From positions 695,001 to 759,000 of the forward strand of contig NZ_JARBAX010000001.1 in assembly GCF_028807635.1 (NCBI RefSeq): a DNA stretch of 64,000 nucleotides, in the 5' to 3' direction. Each line of letters opens with the position of its first letter. Positions within the stretch are counted from its first letter, which is position 1. Position numbers and translations under genes: made by a program. Below, one piece after another: positions 1 through 8,459 of this stretch. Origin of the DNA: Streptomyces spiramyceticus. GTDB taxonomy: Bacteria; Actinomycetota; Actinomycetes; Streptomycetales; Streptomycetaceae. A model generated the notes under the pieces. That model made no database searches, was not told where the DNA came from, and was given only the letters and a program-made list of their open reading frames with translations.

Positions 1-1495
1 TCTGGATCATCGCGCCGGAATTGAAGTCCTTGAAGTACAGGACTTCCTTGTCGCCGTTGGCGTACGTGACCTCGAGGAAGCGGTTCTCCTCGGACTCCGC
101 GTACATCTGCTCGACGACCGACTGGATCATGCCGTGCACCGCGGCGTCCTTGGAGCCGCTGTGCTCGGACAGGTCGTCCGCGTGGAGCGGCAGCGTGGAC
201 GTGAGGTACTTCGCGAAGATGTCCTTCGCCGCCTCGGCGTCCGGACGCTCGATCTTGATCTTCACGTCGAGCCGGCCCGGCCGCAGGATCGCCGGGTCGA
301 TCATGTCTTCGCGGTTGGAGGCGCCGATGACGATGACGTTTTCCAGGCCCTCCACGCCGTCGATCTCGGCGAGCAGCTGCGGAACGATGGTGTTCTCCAC
401 GTCCGAGCTGACACCGGAGCCACGGGTGCGGAAGAGGGACTCCATCTCGTCGAAGAAGACGATGACGGGGGTACCCTCGCTCGCCTTCTCCCGGGCACGC
501 TGGAAGACGAGGCGGATGTGCCGCTCGGTCTCACCGACGTACTTGTTGAGGAGCTCGGGGCCCTTGATGTTGAGGAAGTAGCTCTTCCCCGCGGGCTGGC
601 CGGTCACCTCGGCGACCTTCTTGGCAAGGGAGTTGGCGACGGCCTTCGCGATCAGCGTCTTGCCGCAACCGGGCGGACCGTAGAGCAGGATGCCCTTCGG
701 GGGCCGCAGTTCGTGCTCCTTGAAGAGGTCGGGGTAGAGGTACGGAAGCTCGACCGCATCGCGGATCAGCTCGATCTGGTTGCCCAGGCCGCCGATCTTG
801 GTGTAGTCGACGTCCGGGACCTCTTCGAGGACGAGCTCCTCGACCTCGCTCTTGGGGATGATCTCGTAGACGTAGCCGGAGCGGGGTTCGAGCAGCAGGG
901 AGTCGCCGGGGCGGATGGTCGCGTCCAGCAGCGGCTCGGCGAGCCGCACCACCCGTTCCTCGTCGGTGTGCCCGAGCACCAGGGCTCGCTCGCCGTCCTC
1001 AAGGATCTCCTTGAGGGTGACGATTTCCCCGGCACGCTCGAACTCCATGGCCTCGACCACATTGAGGGCCTCGTTGAGCATGACTTCCTGGCCACGCCTG
1101 AGCTCTTCGAGCTCCACGCTGGGGCTGACGTTCACCCGTAGCTTGCGGCCACCGGTGAAGATGTCGGCCGTGCCGTCCTCATTCGCCAAGAGGAAGACAC
1201 CGAAGCCGGCAGGCGGCTGCGCGAGCCGGTCGACTTCTTCCTTGAGGGCCACGATCTGGTCGCGGGCCTCGCGGAGCGTGTTGGCGAGCCGCTCGTTCTG
1301 AGCGGACACGCCTGCCAAGTTGGTCTGCAGCTCGACGATCCGCTCTTCGAGAATCCTCGTGTGACGCGGAGAGTCGGCGAGCTTGCGGCGCAGGACGGCG
1401 ATTTCCTGCTCGAGATAGGCAACCTGGCCGGCGGGGTCCTCAGACCCTCGCCCCGGCCGGATGCCGCGGTTGATGTCGTCGTCGTGGGCTGCCAC
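1..1495 (-). CDS. arc: Proteasome-associated AAA+ ATPase Arc/Mpa (C-terminus cut by window edge)
   Basis: Ring-forming AAA+ unfoldase that feeds pupylated proteins to the actinobacterial 20S proteasome in the cytoplasm. About 498 residues are visible; the family is roughly 590-610, so the C-terminal tail that docks to the proteasome lies outside the window. Seen in order: an N-terminal coiled coil (about residues 20-75, with [12 protein letters not shown]), an OB-type interdomain, Walker A GPPGCGKT near residue 272, and Walker B VIVFFDE near 347 followed by an arginine-finger region. The GTG start at 1495 is chosen because GAGGAGGTGA sits just upstream (1501-1510). It diverges from the ferredoxin gene across about 248 bp. 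Identification is secure; the proteasome role is family knowledge. Confidence 0.96.
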   Translation of the reverse strand, partial: MAAHDDDINRGIRPGRGSEDPAGQVAYLEQEIAVLRRKLADSPRHTRILEERIVELQTNLAGVSAQNERLANTLREARDQIVALKEEVDRLAQPPAGFGVFLLANEDGTADIFTGGRKLRVNVSPSVELEELRRGQEVMLNEALNVVEAMEFERAGEIVTLKEILEDGERALVLGHTDEERVVRLAEPLLDATIRPGDSLLLEPRSGYVYEIIPKSEVEELVLEEVPDVDYTKIGGLGNQIELIRDAVELPYLYPDLFKEHELRPPKGILLYGPPGCGKTLIAKAVANSLAKKVAEVTGQPAGKSYFLNIKGPELLNKYVGETERHIRLVFQRAREKASEGTPVIVFFDEMESLFRTRGSGVSSDVENTIVPQLLAEIDGVEGLENVIVIGASNREDMIDPAILRPGRLDVKIKIERPDAEAAKDIFAKYLTSTLPLHADDLSEHSGSKDAAVHGMIQSVVEQMYAESEENRFLEVTYANGDKEVLYFKDFNSGAMIQ

Positions 1496-1743
1496 GGTCC
1501 TCACCTCCTCCAAGGGGAGCTGGACGCTTCCTGACCCTACCTGGGCGGGTGCTGGTTGAAACCCCTAGATCACAAAGACGGTCGGGGTGTGTCCGATCTT
1601 CACCCTTGCGTACTCCCTCACCTCTGGGGAATACCCACCCATCAACATCGGAAAGCGGGCGGTTGTATCGTCGAAGCGTTCAACACCCGTCAGGGCTGGC
1701 TCCAATTGCTACACCCGCGCAGGAAACGGCAGGAGAAATGACC

Positions 1744-2058
1744 GTGCAGCAGAAGGCTCACACCGTCGAAGGCGCGCAGACCGGCGACCCGCTCGAGGTG
1801 TGGATCGACCAGGACCTCTGCACCGGCGACGGAATCTGCGTGCAGTACGCCCCCGACGTCTTCGAGCTCGACATCGACGGCCTGGCGTACGTGAAGAGCG
1901 CCGACGACGAGCTGTTGCAGAGCCCCGGCGCCACAACGCCCGTACCGCTGCCCCTTCTCCGCGACGTTGTGGACTCGGCGAAGGAGTGCCCGGGCGACTG
2001 CATCCACGTACGCCGCGTTTCGGACAGGGTAGAGGTCTACGGCCCCGACGCAGAGTGA
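1744..2058 (+). CDS. Single-cluster ferredoxin
   Basis: Small acidic electron carrier of about 104 residues. Cluster ligands are visible as CTGDGIC (C-x5-C) and CPGDC near the C-terminus, the pattern of the 3Fe-4S/4Fe-4S ferredoxins that serve P450s and other oxygenases in Streptomyces. The GTG at 1744 is preferred because AGGAG (1731-1735) lies 8 nt upstream; the ATG at 1738 would leave only 2 nt. It is divergent from arc and convergent with the secreted protein gene, with only 4 bp between the stop codons. The redox partner cannot be told from context. Confidence 0.88.
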   Translation: MQQKAHTVEGAQTGDPLEVWIDQDLCTGDGICVQYAPDVFELDIDGLAYVKSADDELLQSPGATTPVPLPLLRDVVDSAKECPGDCIHVRRVSDRVEVYGPDAE

Positions 2059-2062
2059 CGGA

Positions 2063-2626
2063 TCACATACTGCGCGCATCCGACTGCACGGCCCGGGCGA
2101 ACTTGCCGCCCTGCCACTGCCACTTGACCTTCTCCTGCTTGTCCGGGCAGCAGCGCGGGACGTCAGGCGACGAATAGCCGAGCAGCGTCGCCGAGACGGC
2201 GCCTTCGCGCACGGCGAAATCACTGACGCTCAGCCCGTCCGCCGGGTCCACCAGCGTCGCCACGACGCGCCCCGGGCCGGTGAGTACGTAGACGCCGCTC
2301 GGCGGGGTGCCGATTCCCGATGCGCAGCGCACGACCGCCACGGTCTCGGGCCGACCGTCGCCGTCGAGATCGCCCGAGCCATTCTTGACCACGACAGGCT
2401 TCACGCCGCGGCCGCGGCACTCCAGCGGATACGTCGCATTCGACGCGTCGGGCGCGGCTGCGACCCTGGCCGGGCCCGCGCCGGGGGCGGACTGGGATGC
2501 GGTGGCGGCCTCGGGCTGGAGCAGGCCGGCTGCCGCGACGACCGCAGCCATCGCGGTGGCTGTGGCAAGCCAGTGCACCGGGCGGGGCCGGGTGTGCGCG
2601 AGGTCCGGGACGGCGGAGGTCTGCAC
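2063..2626 (-). CDS. Secreted protein of unknown function
   Basis: About 187 residues. The N-terminus has a positively charged stretch, then a hydrophobic segment (WLATATAMAAVVAAAGLL) and an Ala-rich probable signal-peptidase site, so export is likely. The mature part has a calcium-loop or FG-GAP-like stretch GDLDGDGRPETVAVV and four cysteines, including a CC pair (PRCCPD), suggesting a small disulfide-stabilised extracytoplasmic domain. The GTG start at 2626 follows AGGAG at 9-nt spacing. It sits alone between the ferredoxin and the trmI terminator. I recognise no named family. Confidence 0.75.
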   Translation of the reverse strand: MQTSAVPDLAHTRPRPVHWLATATAMAAVVAAAGLLQPEAATASQSAPGAGPARVAAAPDASNATYPLECRGRGVKPVVVKNGSGDLDGDGRPETVAVVRCASGIGTPPSGVYVLTGPGRVVATLVDPADGLSVSDFAVREGAVSATLLGYSSPDVPRCCPDKQEKVKWQWQGGKFARAVQSDARSM

Positions 2627-2722
2627 GCGAGCTGTCTCCTGTGGGGCAGTACCGGTGGGGTGGCGAGCATCGTGCCATACGTCACAGCAGAGCGGAACGC
2701 CGGGGTCCGTACCGCAACAGAA

Positions 2723-2774
2723 AAGCGCCGCCGCTGAGTTCCCCGGTCGGTCGGGGAACTCAGCGGCGGCGCTT
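2723..2774 (-). terminator. Rho-independent terminator of trmI
   Basis: A perfect 23-bp stem (2723-2745 with 2752-2774) and a 6-nt loop, followed on the minus strand by TTTTCTGTTG. It lies 14 bp past the trmI stop codon. Confidence 0.93.
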
Positions 2775-2787
2775 GCTCGTTGCAGAA

Positions 2788-3696
2788 TCAGCCTCGGGAG
2801 GCGGACCCGCTCTCGCTGCCGGGGCCTGTGTAGTCCTCGCCGTACGCGCCCTTGGCGGGACGGCGGCGGCGCAGCGGCGCCTCCACTCCGTCCGCGAGGC
2901 GGCGGGCGGTGAGCAGGAACCCGGTGTGGCCGATCATCCGGTGGTCGGGGCGCACGGCGAGACCCTCGACGTGCCAGTTGCGGATCATCGACTCCCAGGA
3001 GGTCGGCTCGGCGAAGCAGCCGATCTCCCGGATGGACTCGACCGTGCGGGCCAGCTGCGTGGTGGTGGCCACGTAGCAGCAGAGGATGCCGCCGGGGACG
3101 AGCGCCTTGGAGACGACGTCCAGGCACTCCCACGGGGCCAGCATGTCGAGGATCACGCGGTCGACGTCCGTGTCGGACAGGTTGTCCTGGAGGTCGCCCA
3201 CGGTGAGCTGCCAGGCGGGGTGCGGGCCGCCGAAGTAGCGCTCCACGTTCTGCGTGGCGATCTCGGCGAAGTCCTCGCGGCGCTCGTAGGAGTGCAGCAT
3301 GCCCTGGTCGCCGATGGCGCGCAGCAGGAAGCTGCTCAGCGAGCCGGAGCCCACACCCGCTTCGACGACGCGGGCGCCGGCGAAGATGTCGGCGAAGGCC
3401 AGGATCTGCCCCGCGTCCTTGGGGTAGACCACGGCGGCACCGCGGGGCATGGACAGGACATAGTCGGGGAGCAGGGGGCGCAGCGCGAGGTAGGCGACGT
3501 TTCCCGTGGTACGGACAACACTGCCCTCGGGAGCACCGATCAACTCGTCGTGGGGGAAGGAACCCTTGTGGGTGTGGAAATTCTTCCCGGCCTCGAGAGT
3601 GAACGTGTAGTGGCGTCCCTTGGGGTCGGTGAGCTGGACCTGATCCCCGACCTTGAAGGGGCCGCGACGTCGGGCGGCACCGGTCGGTTCGGACAT
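2788..3696 (-). CDS. trmI: tRNA (adenine(58)-N1)-methyltransferase TrmI
   Basis: SAM-dependent methylase that makes m1A at position 58 in the tRNA T-loop. It has 302 residues, the usual bacterial/archaeal TrmI length. The N-terminal beta domain (residues 10-75) is followed by the Rossmann methyltransferase: motif I VVEAGVGSGSLS (about residues 111-122), an acidic strand, and the catalytic-side motif LDMLAPWE. The C-terminal tail is Arg/Gly-rich. It is divergently placed behind a strong terminator and next to the site-2 protease gene, as in other Streptomyces. No special regulation is visible. Confidence 0.95.
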   Translation of the reverse strand: MSEPTGAARRRGPFKVGDQVQLTDPKGRHYTFTLEAGKNFHTHKGSFPHDELIGAPEGSVVRTTGNVAYLALRPLLPDYVLSMPRGAAVVYPKDAGQILAFADIFAGARVVEAGVGSGSLSSFLLRAIGDQGMLHSYERREDFAEIATQNVERYFGGPHPAWQLTVGDLQDNLSDTDVDRVILDMLAPWECLDVVSKALVPGGILCCYVATTTQLARTVESIREIGCFAEPTSWESMIRNWHVEGLAVRPDHRMIGHTGFLLTARRLADGVEAPLRRRRPAKGAYGEDYTGPGSESGSASRG

Positions 3697-3767
3697 GTGA
3701 CCAGCCTACCGGTCTTTTCGGGAGCCGATTCGCCCCCTCCCGCCGTCGGGCGGGTCCCAGGGCCCGG

Positions 3768-5015
3768 CTACTGCGGGCGGGCCATGGCCGCCACGAAGGC
3801 GCGTTCCACGTCGGCGGTGGACAGGACGCCGTAGATCTCGCCCGTCTCCTCCACGACCAGGTACTCGGTGGCGGGGGCGGCCCGCAGGCGCTCCAGGAGC
3901 GCTTCGCCTGCCAGCTCGGCCGCGACCTTCAGGTCGTCGTTGAGGTCCTGTGCGAGGCCGCTCACCGCGACCCAGGGCCTGCGGTGTTCCGGGACGCCGA
4001 CGATGGCCGCTTCGCGGACGAGGCCGGTGGGCTCGCCCTGGCTGTCGACGACGACCAGGGCGCGGGCGCCGGCCTCGTTGGCGCGGCGCAGGGCTTCGGA
4101 GAGCGGGGTGGCCGACTCGACGGGGACCGCGCGCCTGGTGAGCGTACGGGCGCGCAGGTCGGGGAGGTGTTCGCGGAGCCTGGCCATGCGCAGGCTGTTG
4201 CCGGCGCCGGTCCAGATGATGGCGGCGAGGATGGCGGCGAGCAGCGCGTCGGTGACGGTCTCCATGCCGCCGATGTCCTCGGTGGAGTTGCCGAGGGCGC
4301 CGGTGTGGGTAAGGAGCGGGAGGCCGATGAGGACGGCGACGGCGAGCGCCCTGCCGACCCAGGCGGCGGCGACGGTGCCGCTCATCGGCTTGCCGGTGAT
4401 CTTCCAGACGACGGCGCGGAGCATCCGGCCGCCGTCCAGGGGCAGGCCGGGGAGCAGGTTGAAGGCGGCCACGATGAGGTTGGAGATCATCAGGCCGGCC
4501 AGCAGGACGCCGGGGACGGTGCCGGGCTCGACCGCGCTCATGCCGGCGTAGAAGACCCCCGCGAGGACGAGCGAGAGCAGCGGGCCGACGAAGGCGAGGA
4601 TGAACTCGCGCCCCGGGGTCTCCGACTCCTTCTCGATCTCCGACACCCCGCCGAAGAACTGGAGCTGGATGCGGCGCACCGGCAGTTTGAAGCGCAGCGC
4701 GGCGACGGTGTGGGCCAGCTCGTGGACGAGTACGGAGGCGTAGAACGCGACGGCGAAGAAGAGGGAGACCAGATAGCGGGCGTTGCCCAACTCGGGGAGT
4801 ACGCGGTCGAGCTGACCGCCGAAGACCCAGGTGATGAGCGCCGCGACGAGGAACCAGCTGGGCGCGACGTAGACCGGCACTCCGAACGGGCGGCCCATCA
4901 GAAGGCCGCCGCCCGGTTCGCGCGGGCGCTGCGGCTTCTTGCCGTCGGGCGAGGCGCCGGGTCCCGTTCCCCCTGCGCCGGCCTGCGGCCGTCCGCTCTC
5001 GCCGCTGTCGTTCAC
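3768..5015 (-). CDS. Site-2 protease family membrane metalloprotease with tandem CBS domains
   Basis: Intramembrane zinc protease (peptidase M50) of 415 residues. The zinc motif HELAH is at residues 98-102 within a membrane helix, and the third ligand motif LPLDGGR is at about 191-197. There are about six hydrophobic helices, and a cytoplasmic C-terminus (about 270-415) containing two CBS repeats, which usually bind adenine nucleotides. The GTG start at 5015 follows GAAGGGA. Homologues cleave anti-sigma factors or signal peptides in the membrane; the substrate here is unknown. It is divergent from the RecB-family nuclease across 129 bp. Confidence 0.93.
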   Translation of the reverse strand: MNDSGESGRPQAGAGGTGPGASPDGKKPQRPREPGGGLLMGRPFGVPVYVAPSWFLVAALITWVFGGQLDRVLPELGNARYLVSLFFAVAFYASVLVHELAHTVAALRFKLPVRRIQLQFFGGVSEIEKESETPGREFILAFVGPLLSLVLAGVFYAGMSAVEPGTVPGVLLAGLMISNLIVAAFNLLPGLPLDGGRMLRAVVWKITGKPMSGTVAAAWVGRALAVAVLIGLPLLTHTGALGNSTEDIGGMETVTDALLAAILAAIIWTGAGNSLRMARLREHLPDLRARTLTRRAVPVESATPLSEALRRANEAGARALVVVDSQGEPTGLVREAAIVGVPEHRRPWVAVSGLAQDLNDDLKVAAELAGEALLERLRAAPATEYLVVEETGEIYGVLSTADVERAFVAAMARPQ

Positions 5016-5144
5016 GGGTTCCCTTCGTCGGTACGCATTCACTCGCCGCTGCGCCGGGCGGTCACCCGGCCGTGCAGCGAGAGAGGGGTCTGCGCTCGAT
5101 GGTATGCGGAGGACTGTCAGTGGCGGGCCGTAGGGTCTTGAGTC

Positions 5145-6065
5145 ATGACTACGAGTCCCGGTCGGGCCGACGCCGCCCAGCGCCCCATGTCGCTGTCCCC
5201 TTCGCGGGCGAGCGATTTCATGCAGTGTCCGCTGCTGTACCGGTTCCGGGTGATCGACAAGCTGCCCGAGAAGCCGAGCGCGGCGGCGACGCGGGGCACG
5301 CTGGTGCACGCGGTGCTGGAGCGGCTCTTCGACGACCCGGCGGCGGAGCGTACGGCGGGGCGCGCGAGAGCGATGGTGCCCGGGCAGTGGGACCGGCTGC
5401 TGGAGTCGAAGCCGCAGCTGACGGAGCTGTTCGCCGAGGATCCGGAGGGCCAGCGGCTGTCGCGCTGGCTGGTGGAGGCCGAGGAGCTGGTCGAGCGGTG
5501 GTTCACCCTGGAGGACCCCACTCGTCTGGAGCCCGCCGAGCGTGAGCTCTTCGTCGAGACGGAGCTGGAGTCGGGGCTGCGGCTGCGCGGCATCATCGAC
5601 CGCGTCGATGTGGCGCCCTCCGGTGAGGTGCGGATCGTCGACTACAAGACGGGCAAGGCGCCCCGGCCGGAGTACGCCGAGGGCGCGCTGTTCCAGATGA
5701 AGTTCTACGCGCTGGTGATCTGGCGGTGGAAGGGCGTCGTGCCGCGCCGGCTGCAGCTGGTGTACCTCGGCAGCGGCGACGTCCTGACGTACGACCCGGT
5801 CGAGGCGGACCTGGAGCGGGTGGAGCGCAAGCTGCTGGCGCTGTGGGACGCGATCAAGGAAGCGACCGAGACGGGTGACTGGCGGCCGCGTCCGACGAAA
5901 CTGTGCGGCTGGTGCGATCACCAGGCGGTGTGCCCGGAGTTCGGCGGCACGCCGCCGGTCTATCCGCTGAGCATCGCCCCGGCGTCCGACCGCCCGGCCG
6001 AACCCGCGAGGGACCGCCCGGCCGAACCGGCAGAGGACGTCCAGGGCAGAATGGGACCGGTCTAG
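5145..6065 (+). CDS. RecB-family PD-(D/E)XK exonuclease with Fe-S cysteines
   Basis: Stand-alone nuclease domain of 306 residues resembling the RecB/AddB/Cas4 group. Visible elements are an N-terminal cysteine (DFMQCPLLY), GIIDRVD carrying a metal-binding Asp, IVDYKTGK with the catalytic D and K, QMKFYAL, and a C-terminal cluster LCGWCDHQAVC. Together the four cysteines match the 4Fe-4S 'iron staple' of this family. The last 40 residues contain two copies of DRPAEPA, a tandem repeat in Pro/Ala-rich sequence. The response regulator gene follows 13 bp downstream, so the two are probably co-transcribed. Confidence 0.92.
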   Translation: MTTSPGRADAAQRPMSLSPSRASDFMQCPLLYRFRVIDKLPEKPSAAATRGTLVHAVLERLFDDPAAERTAGRARAMVPGQWDRLLESKPQLTELFAEDPEGQRLSRWLVEAEELVERWFTLEDPTRLEPAERELFVETELESGLRLRGIIDRVDVAPSGEVRIVDYKTGKAPRPEYAEGALFQMKFYALVIWRWKGVVPRRLQLVYLGSGDVLTYDPVEADLERVERKLLALWDAIKEATETGDWRPRPTKLCGWCDHQAVCPEFGGTPPVYPLSIAPASDRPAEPARDRPAEPAEDVQGRMGPV

Positions 6066-6078
6066 AGAAGGAGACTTC

Positions 6079-6750
6079 GTGGCTATCCGCGTCCTACTGG
6101 TCGACGACCAGCCGCTGCTGCGCACCGGATTCCGGATGATCCTGGAGGCCGAGCAGGATCTCGCGGTCGTCGGCGAGGCCGGAGACGGTCTGCAGGCACT
6201 CGACCAGGTCCGGGCGCTGCAGCCCGATGTGGTCCTGATGGACATCCGGATGCCTCGGATGGACGGGGTCGAGGCGACCCGTCAGATCACCGGTCCCGGC
6301 CGCGACGGTCCGGCGAAGGTGCTCGTGCTGACCACCTTCGACCTCGACGAGTACGTGGTGGAGGCGCTGCGCGCCGGTGCGAGCGGGTTCCTGCTGAAGG
6401 ACGCGCCCGCCAATGAGCTCGTGCAGGCGATCCGGGTGGTCGCGGCGGGCGAGGCGATGCTGGCGCCGAGCATCACGCGACGGCTGCTCGACAAGTACGC
6501 GGATCATCTGCCGTCCGGCGACGAGCAGGTTCCGGACACGCTGCACACGCTGACCGACCGCGAGGTCGAGGTGCTCAAGCTGGTGGCCCGCGGTCTGTCC
6601 AATGCGGAGATCGCCGCTGATCTCTTCGTGAGCGAGACGACCGTCAAGACGCATGTGGGTCACGTGCTGACGAAGCTGGGGCTGCGCGACCGGGTGCAGG
6701 CCGCGGTGTATGCGTACGAAAGTGGCCTGGTCAGGCCCGGCGCCCAGTAG
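6079..6750 (+). CDS. NarL/LuxR-family response regulator (orphan)
   Basis: Two-component regulator of 223 residues: a receiver domain (1-120, phosphoacceptor Asp in VVLMDIRMPRMDG, Lys in LLKDAP) and a C-terminal LuxR-type helix-turn-helix (about 155-210, LTDREVEVLKLVARGLSNAE). The GTG start at 6079 follows GAAGGAGAC. No sensor kinase gene is present in the window, so the cognate kinase must be elsewhere or the protein is an orphan. It directly follows the RecB-family nuclease gene, an arrangement whose logic is unknown. Confidence 0.94.
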   Translation: MAIRVLLVDDQPLLRTGFRMILEAEQDLAVVGEAGDGLQALDQVRALQPDVVLMDIRMPRMDGVEATRQITGPGRDGPAKVLVLTTFDLDEYVVEALRAGASGFLLKDAPANELVQAIRVVAAGEAMLAPSITRRLLDKYADHLPSGDEQVPDTLHTLTDREVEVLKLVARGLSNAEIAADLFVSETTVKTHVGHVLTKLGLRDRVQAAVYAYESGLVRPGAQ

Positions 6751-6788
6751 CGGACGCCGGACCCGGCCCGGCCGGCCGTTGCGGGCCG

Positions 6789-8378
6789 TCAGTTCTTGCT
6801 GATCTCCCAGAAACGGAAGACCGTCGAGGTGTCCAGGGTCCACTCGAGGCCCGAGACGTTGTCTTGGGCCACGGCGTACTGCTTGCCCTGCCACAGCGGG
6901 ATGATCGGCAGCTCCGCGGCGACGGTGTCCTGGAGCTTGCCGAAGTCCGCGTCGAGCTTGGTGCGGTCGGCCGAGGCGGCGGCCTTCGGGATGATCCGGC
7001 CCGTGATGTCGCCGTTCTCGTAGTTGTTGGCGAGGACGTTGTCCATGCCGAAGAACGGCTGGGTGAAGTTGTCCGGGTCCGGGTAGTCGGGGACCCAGCC
7101 CTTCACGTACACGCCGTACTTGCCGGCCGCGATGTCCTTCTCGTACTGCTCGAACCCGACGGACTCGACCTTCGCGTCGAACAGCCCACTCTTGTTGAGC
7201 TGCTTGGCTATCGCCTCGAACTCCTGGACCGTGGCGGGGCCGTAGCGGCTGGGCGTGGCCCACAGCGTGAGCTTCACCTTGCCGGTGATGTTCGCCGCGC
7301 GCAGGGCCTTCTCGGCCTTGTCGGGCTGCGGGCTGCCGCCGTAGGTGTCGAAGAACGCCGTGTTGTGGCCGGCGATGCCGGCCGGGACGATGGAATACAG
7401 CGGCTCGGCCGTGGACTGGTAGACGTCCCTGACCAGGGCGTCACGGTCGACGAGGTACGCCATGGCCTTGCGCACGGCGAGCTTGCCGACGACCGGGTCG
7501 TTCATGTTGAAGACCAGGTGCTGGACCTCGGCGCTGGTGCCTTCGATGACCTCAACGCCCTTGTCGCTGCCGGCCGACGTGTTCTGGAGCTCCGCGATGT
7601 CCCCGGCGGTGAGGCCTCGGTAGGCGATGTCGACGTCGCCCTGCTTGAGGGAGGCTGCCAGCGCCTTCTGGTCATCGTGGAAGAGCTTCAAGGTGATGCC
7701 GGAGTTCTTGACCTTGGCGCTGCCCTTGTAGCTCCCGTTGACCGAGAAGGCAGCCTCCTTCTCGCCGAAGGAGTCGAGCTTGTACGGGCCCGAGCCGACG
7801 GCCTTGTTGTCCGTACGGAGCTTGTCGGCGGGGTACTCGCGGTGGTCGACGATGGAGCCGGCGCCCGATGCGATCTTGCTCGGGAAGGTGGCGTCGGGGA
7901 CCTTGAGGTTGAAGACGACAGTGCGCTCGTCCGGCGCCTCGACCGTGTCGATGGAGGCGAGCATGACCGCGGCGGGGCCGGCCTTGTCGTTGATCTTCAG
8001 CGAGCGCTCGAAGGAGAACTTGACGTCCTCCGAGGTCAGGCTGTTGCCGTTGCTGAACTTCAGACCACTGCGCAGGGTGCACTGAAAGACAGTGCTGCCG
8101 CCCCTCTCGAAGCCGCACTGCTCGGCCGCCTCGGGCTGCGGCACGGAGCTGCCCTTGGGGAAGCTGAGCAGGGACTGGAAGACATTGTTGAACAGCAGCC
8201 AGGAGCCCGGGTCGTAACCCGAGGCCGGATCGGTGGCCAGCACTTCGTCCGACATCCCGATGACCACCGCGTCACCCGTGCCCCCCGAGCCGCCCCCCTC
8301 GGTGCCACAACCGCTGAGCAGACCCGCCGCCAGACCCGCCGCAAGCGGTGCCGTCAGCCACTGGTTACGCCTTTTCAC
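6789..8378 (-). CDS. Family-5 ABC transporter substrate-binding lipoprotein (paralogue A)
   Basis: Peptide/oligopeptide-type extracellular binding protein of about 529 residues. The signal peptide ends in the lipobox LSGC, so it is lipid-anchored outside the membrane. The family-5 signature region (TLRSGLKFSNGNSLTSEDV) and the C-terminal LPLWQGKQY are visible. The GTG at 8378 (KRRNQWLTAP) is preferred over a GTG five codons earlier because it gives a compact signal peptide with a weak GGCAAGG upstream. It is clearly homologous to the next gene and separated from it by 81 bp. No permease or ATPase genes are adjacent, so it must share a transporter encoded elsewhere. Confidence 0.92.
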   Translation of the reverse strand: MKRRNQWLTAPLAAGLAAGLLSGCGTEGGGSGGTGDAVVIGMSDEVLATDPASGYDPGSWLLFNNVFQSLLSFPKGSSVPQPEAAEQCGFERGGSTVFQCTLRSGLKFSNGNSLTSEDVKFSFERSLKINDKAGPAAVMLASIDTVEAPDERTVVFNLKVPDATFPSKIASGAGSIVDHREYPADKLRTDNKAVGSGPYKLDSFGEKEAAFSVNGSYKGSAKVKNSGITLKLFHDDQKALAASLKQGDVDIAYRGLTAGDIAELQNTSAGSDKGVEVIEGTSAEVQHLVFNMNDPVVGKLAVRKAMAYLVDRDALVRDVYQSTAEPLYSIVPAGIAGHNTAFFDTYGGSPQPDKAEKALRAANITGKVKLTLWATPSRYGPATVQEFEAIAKQLNKSGLFDAKVESVGFEQYEKDIAAGKYGVYVKGWVPDYPDPDNFTQPFFGMDNVLANNYENGDITGRIIPKAAASADRTKLDADFGKLQDTVAAELPIIPLWQGKQYAVAQDNVSGLEWTLDTSTVFRFWEISKN

Positions 8379-8459
8379 AGAACCTTGCCTCACAGATTCA
8401 CAGAACTGAATTGCCCACCGGCGGCGCGGTCTTCGCCGCCGGGTACTGCACTGCCGGCG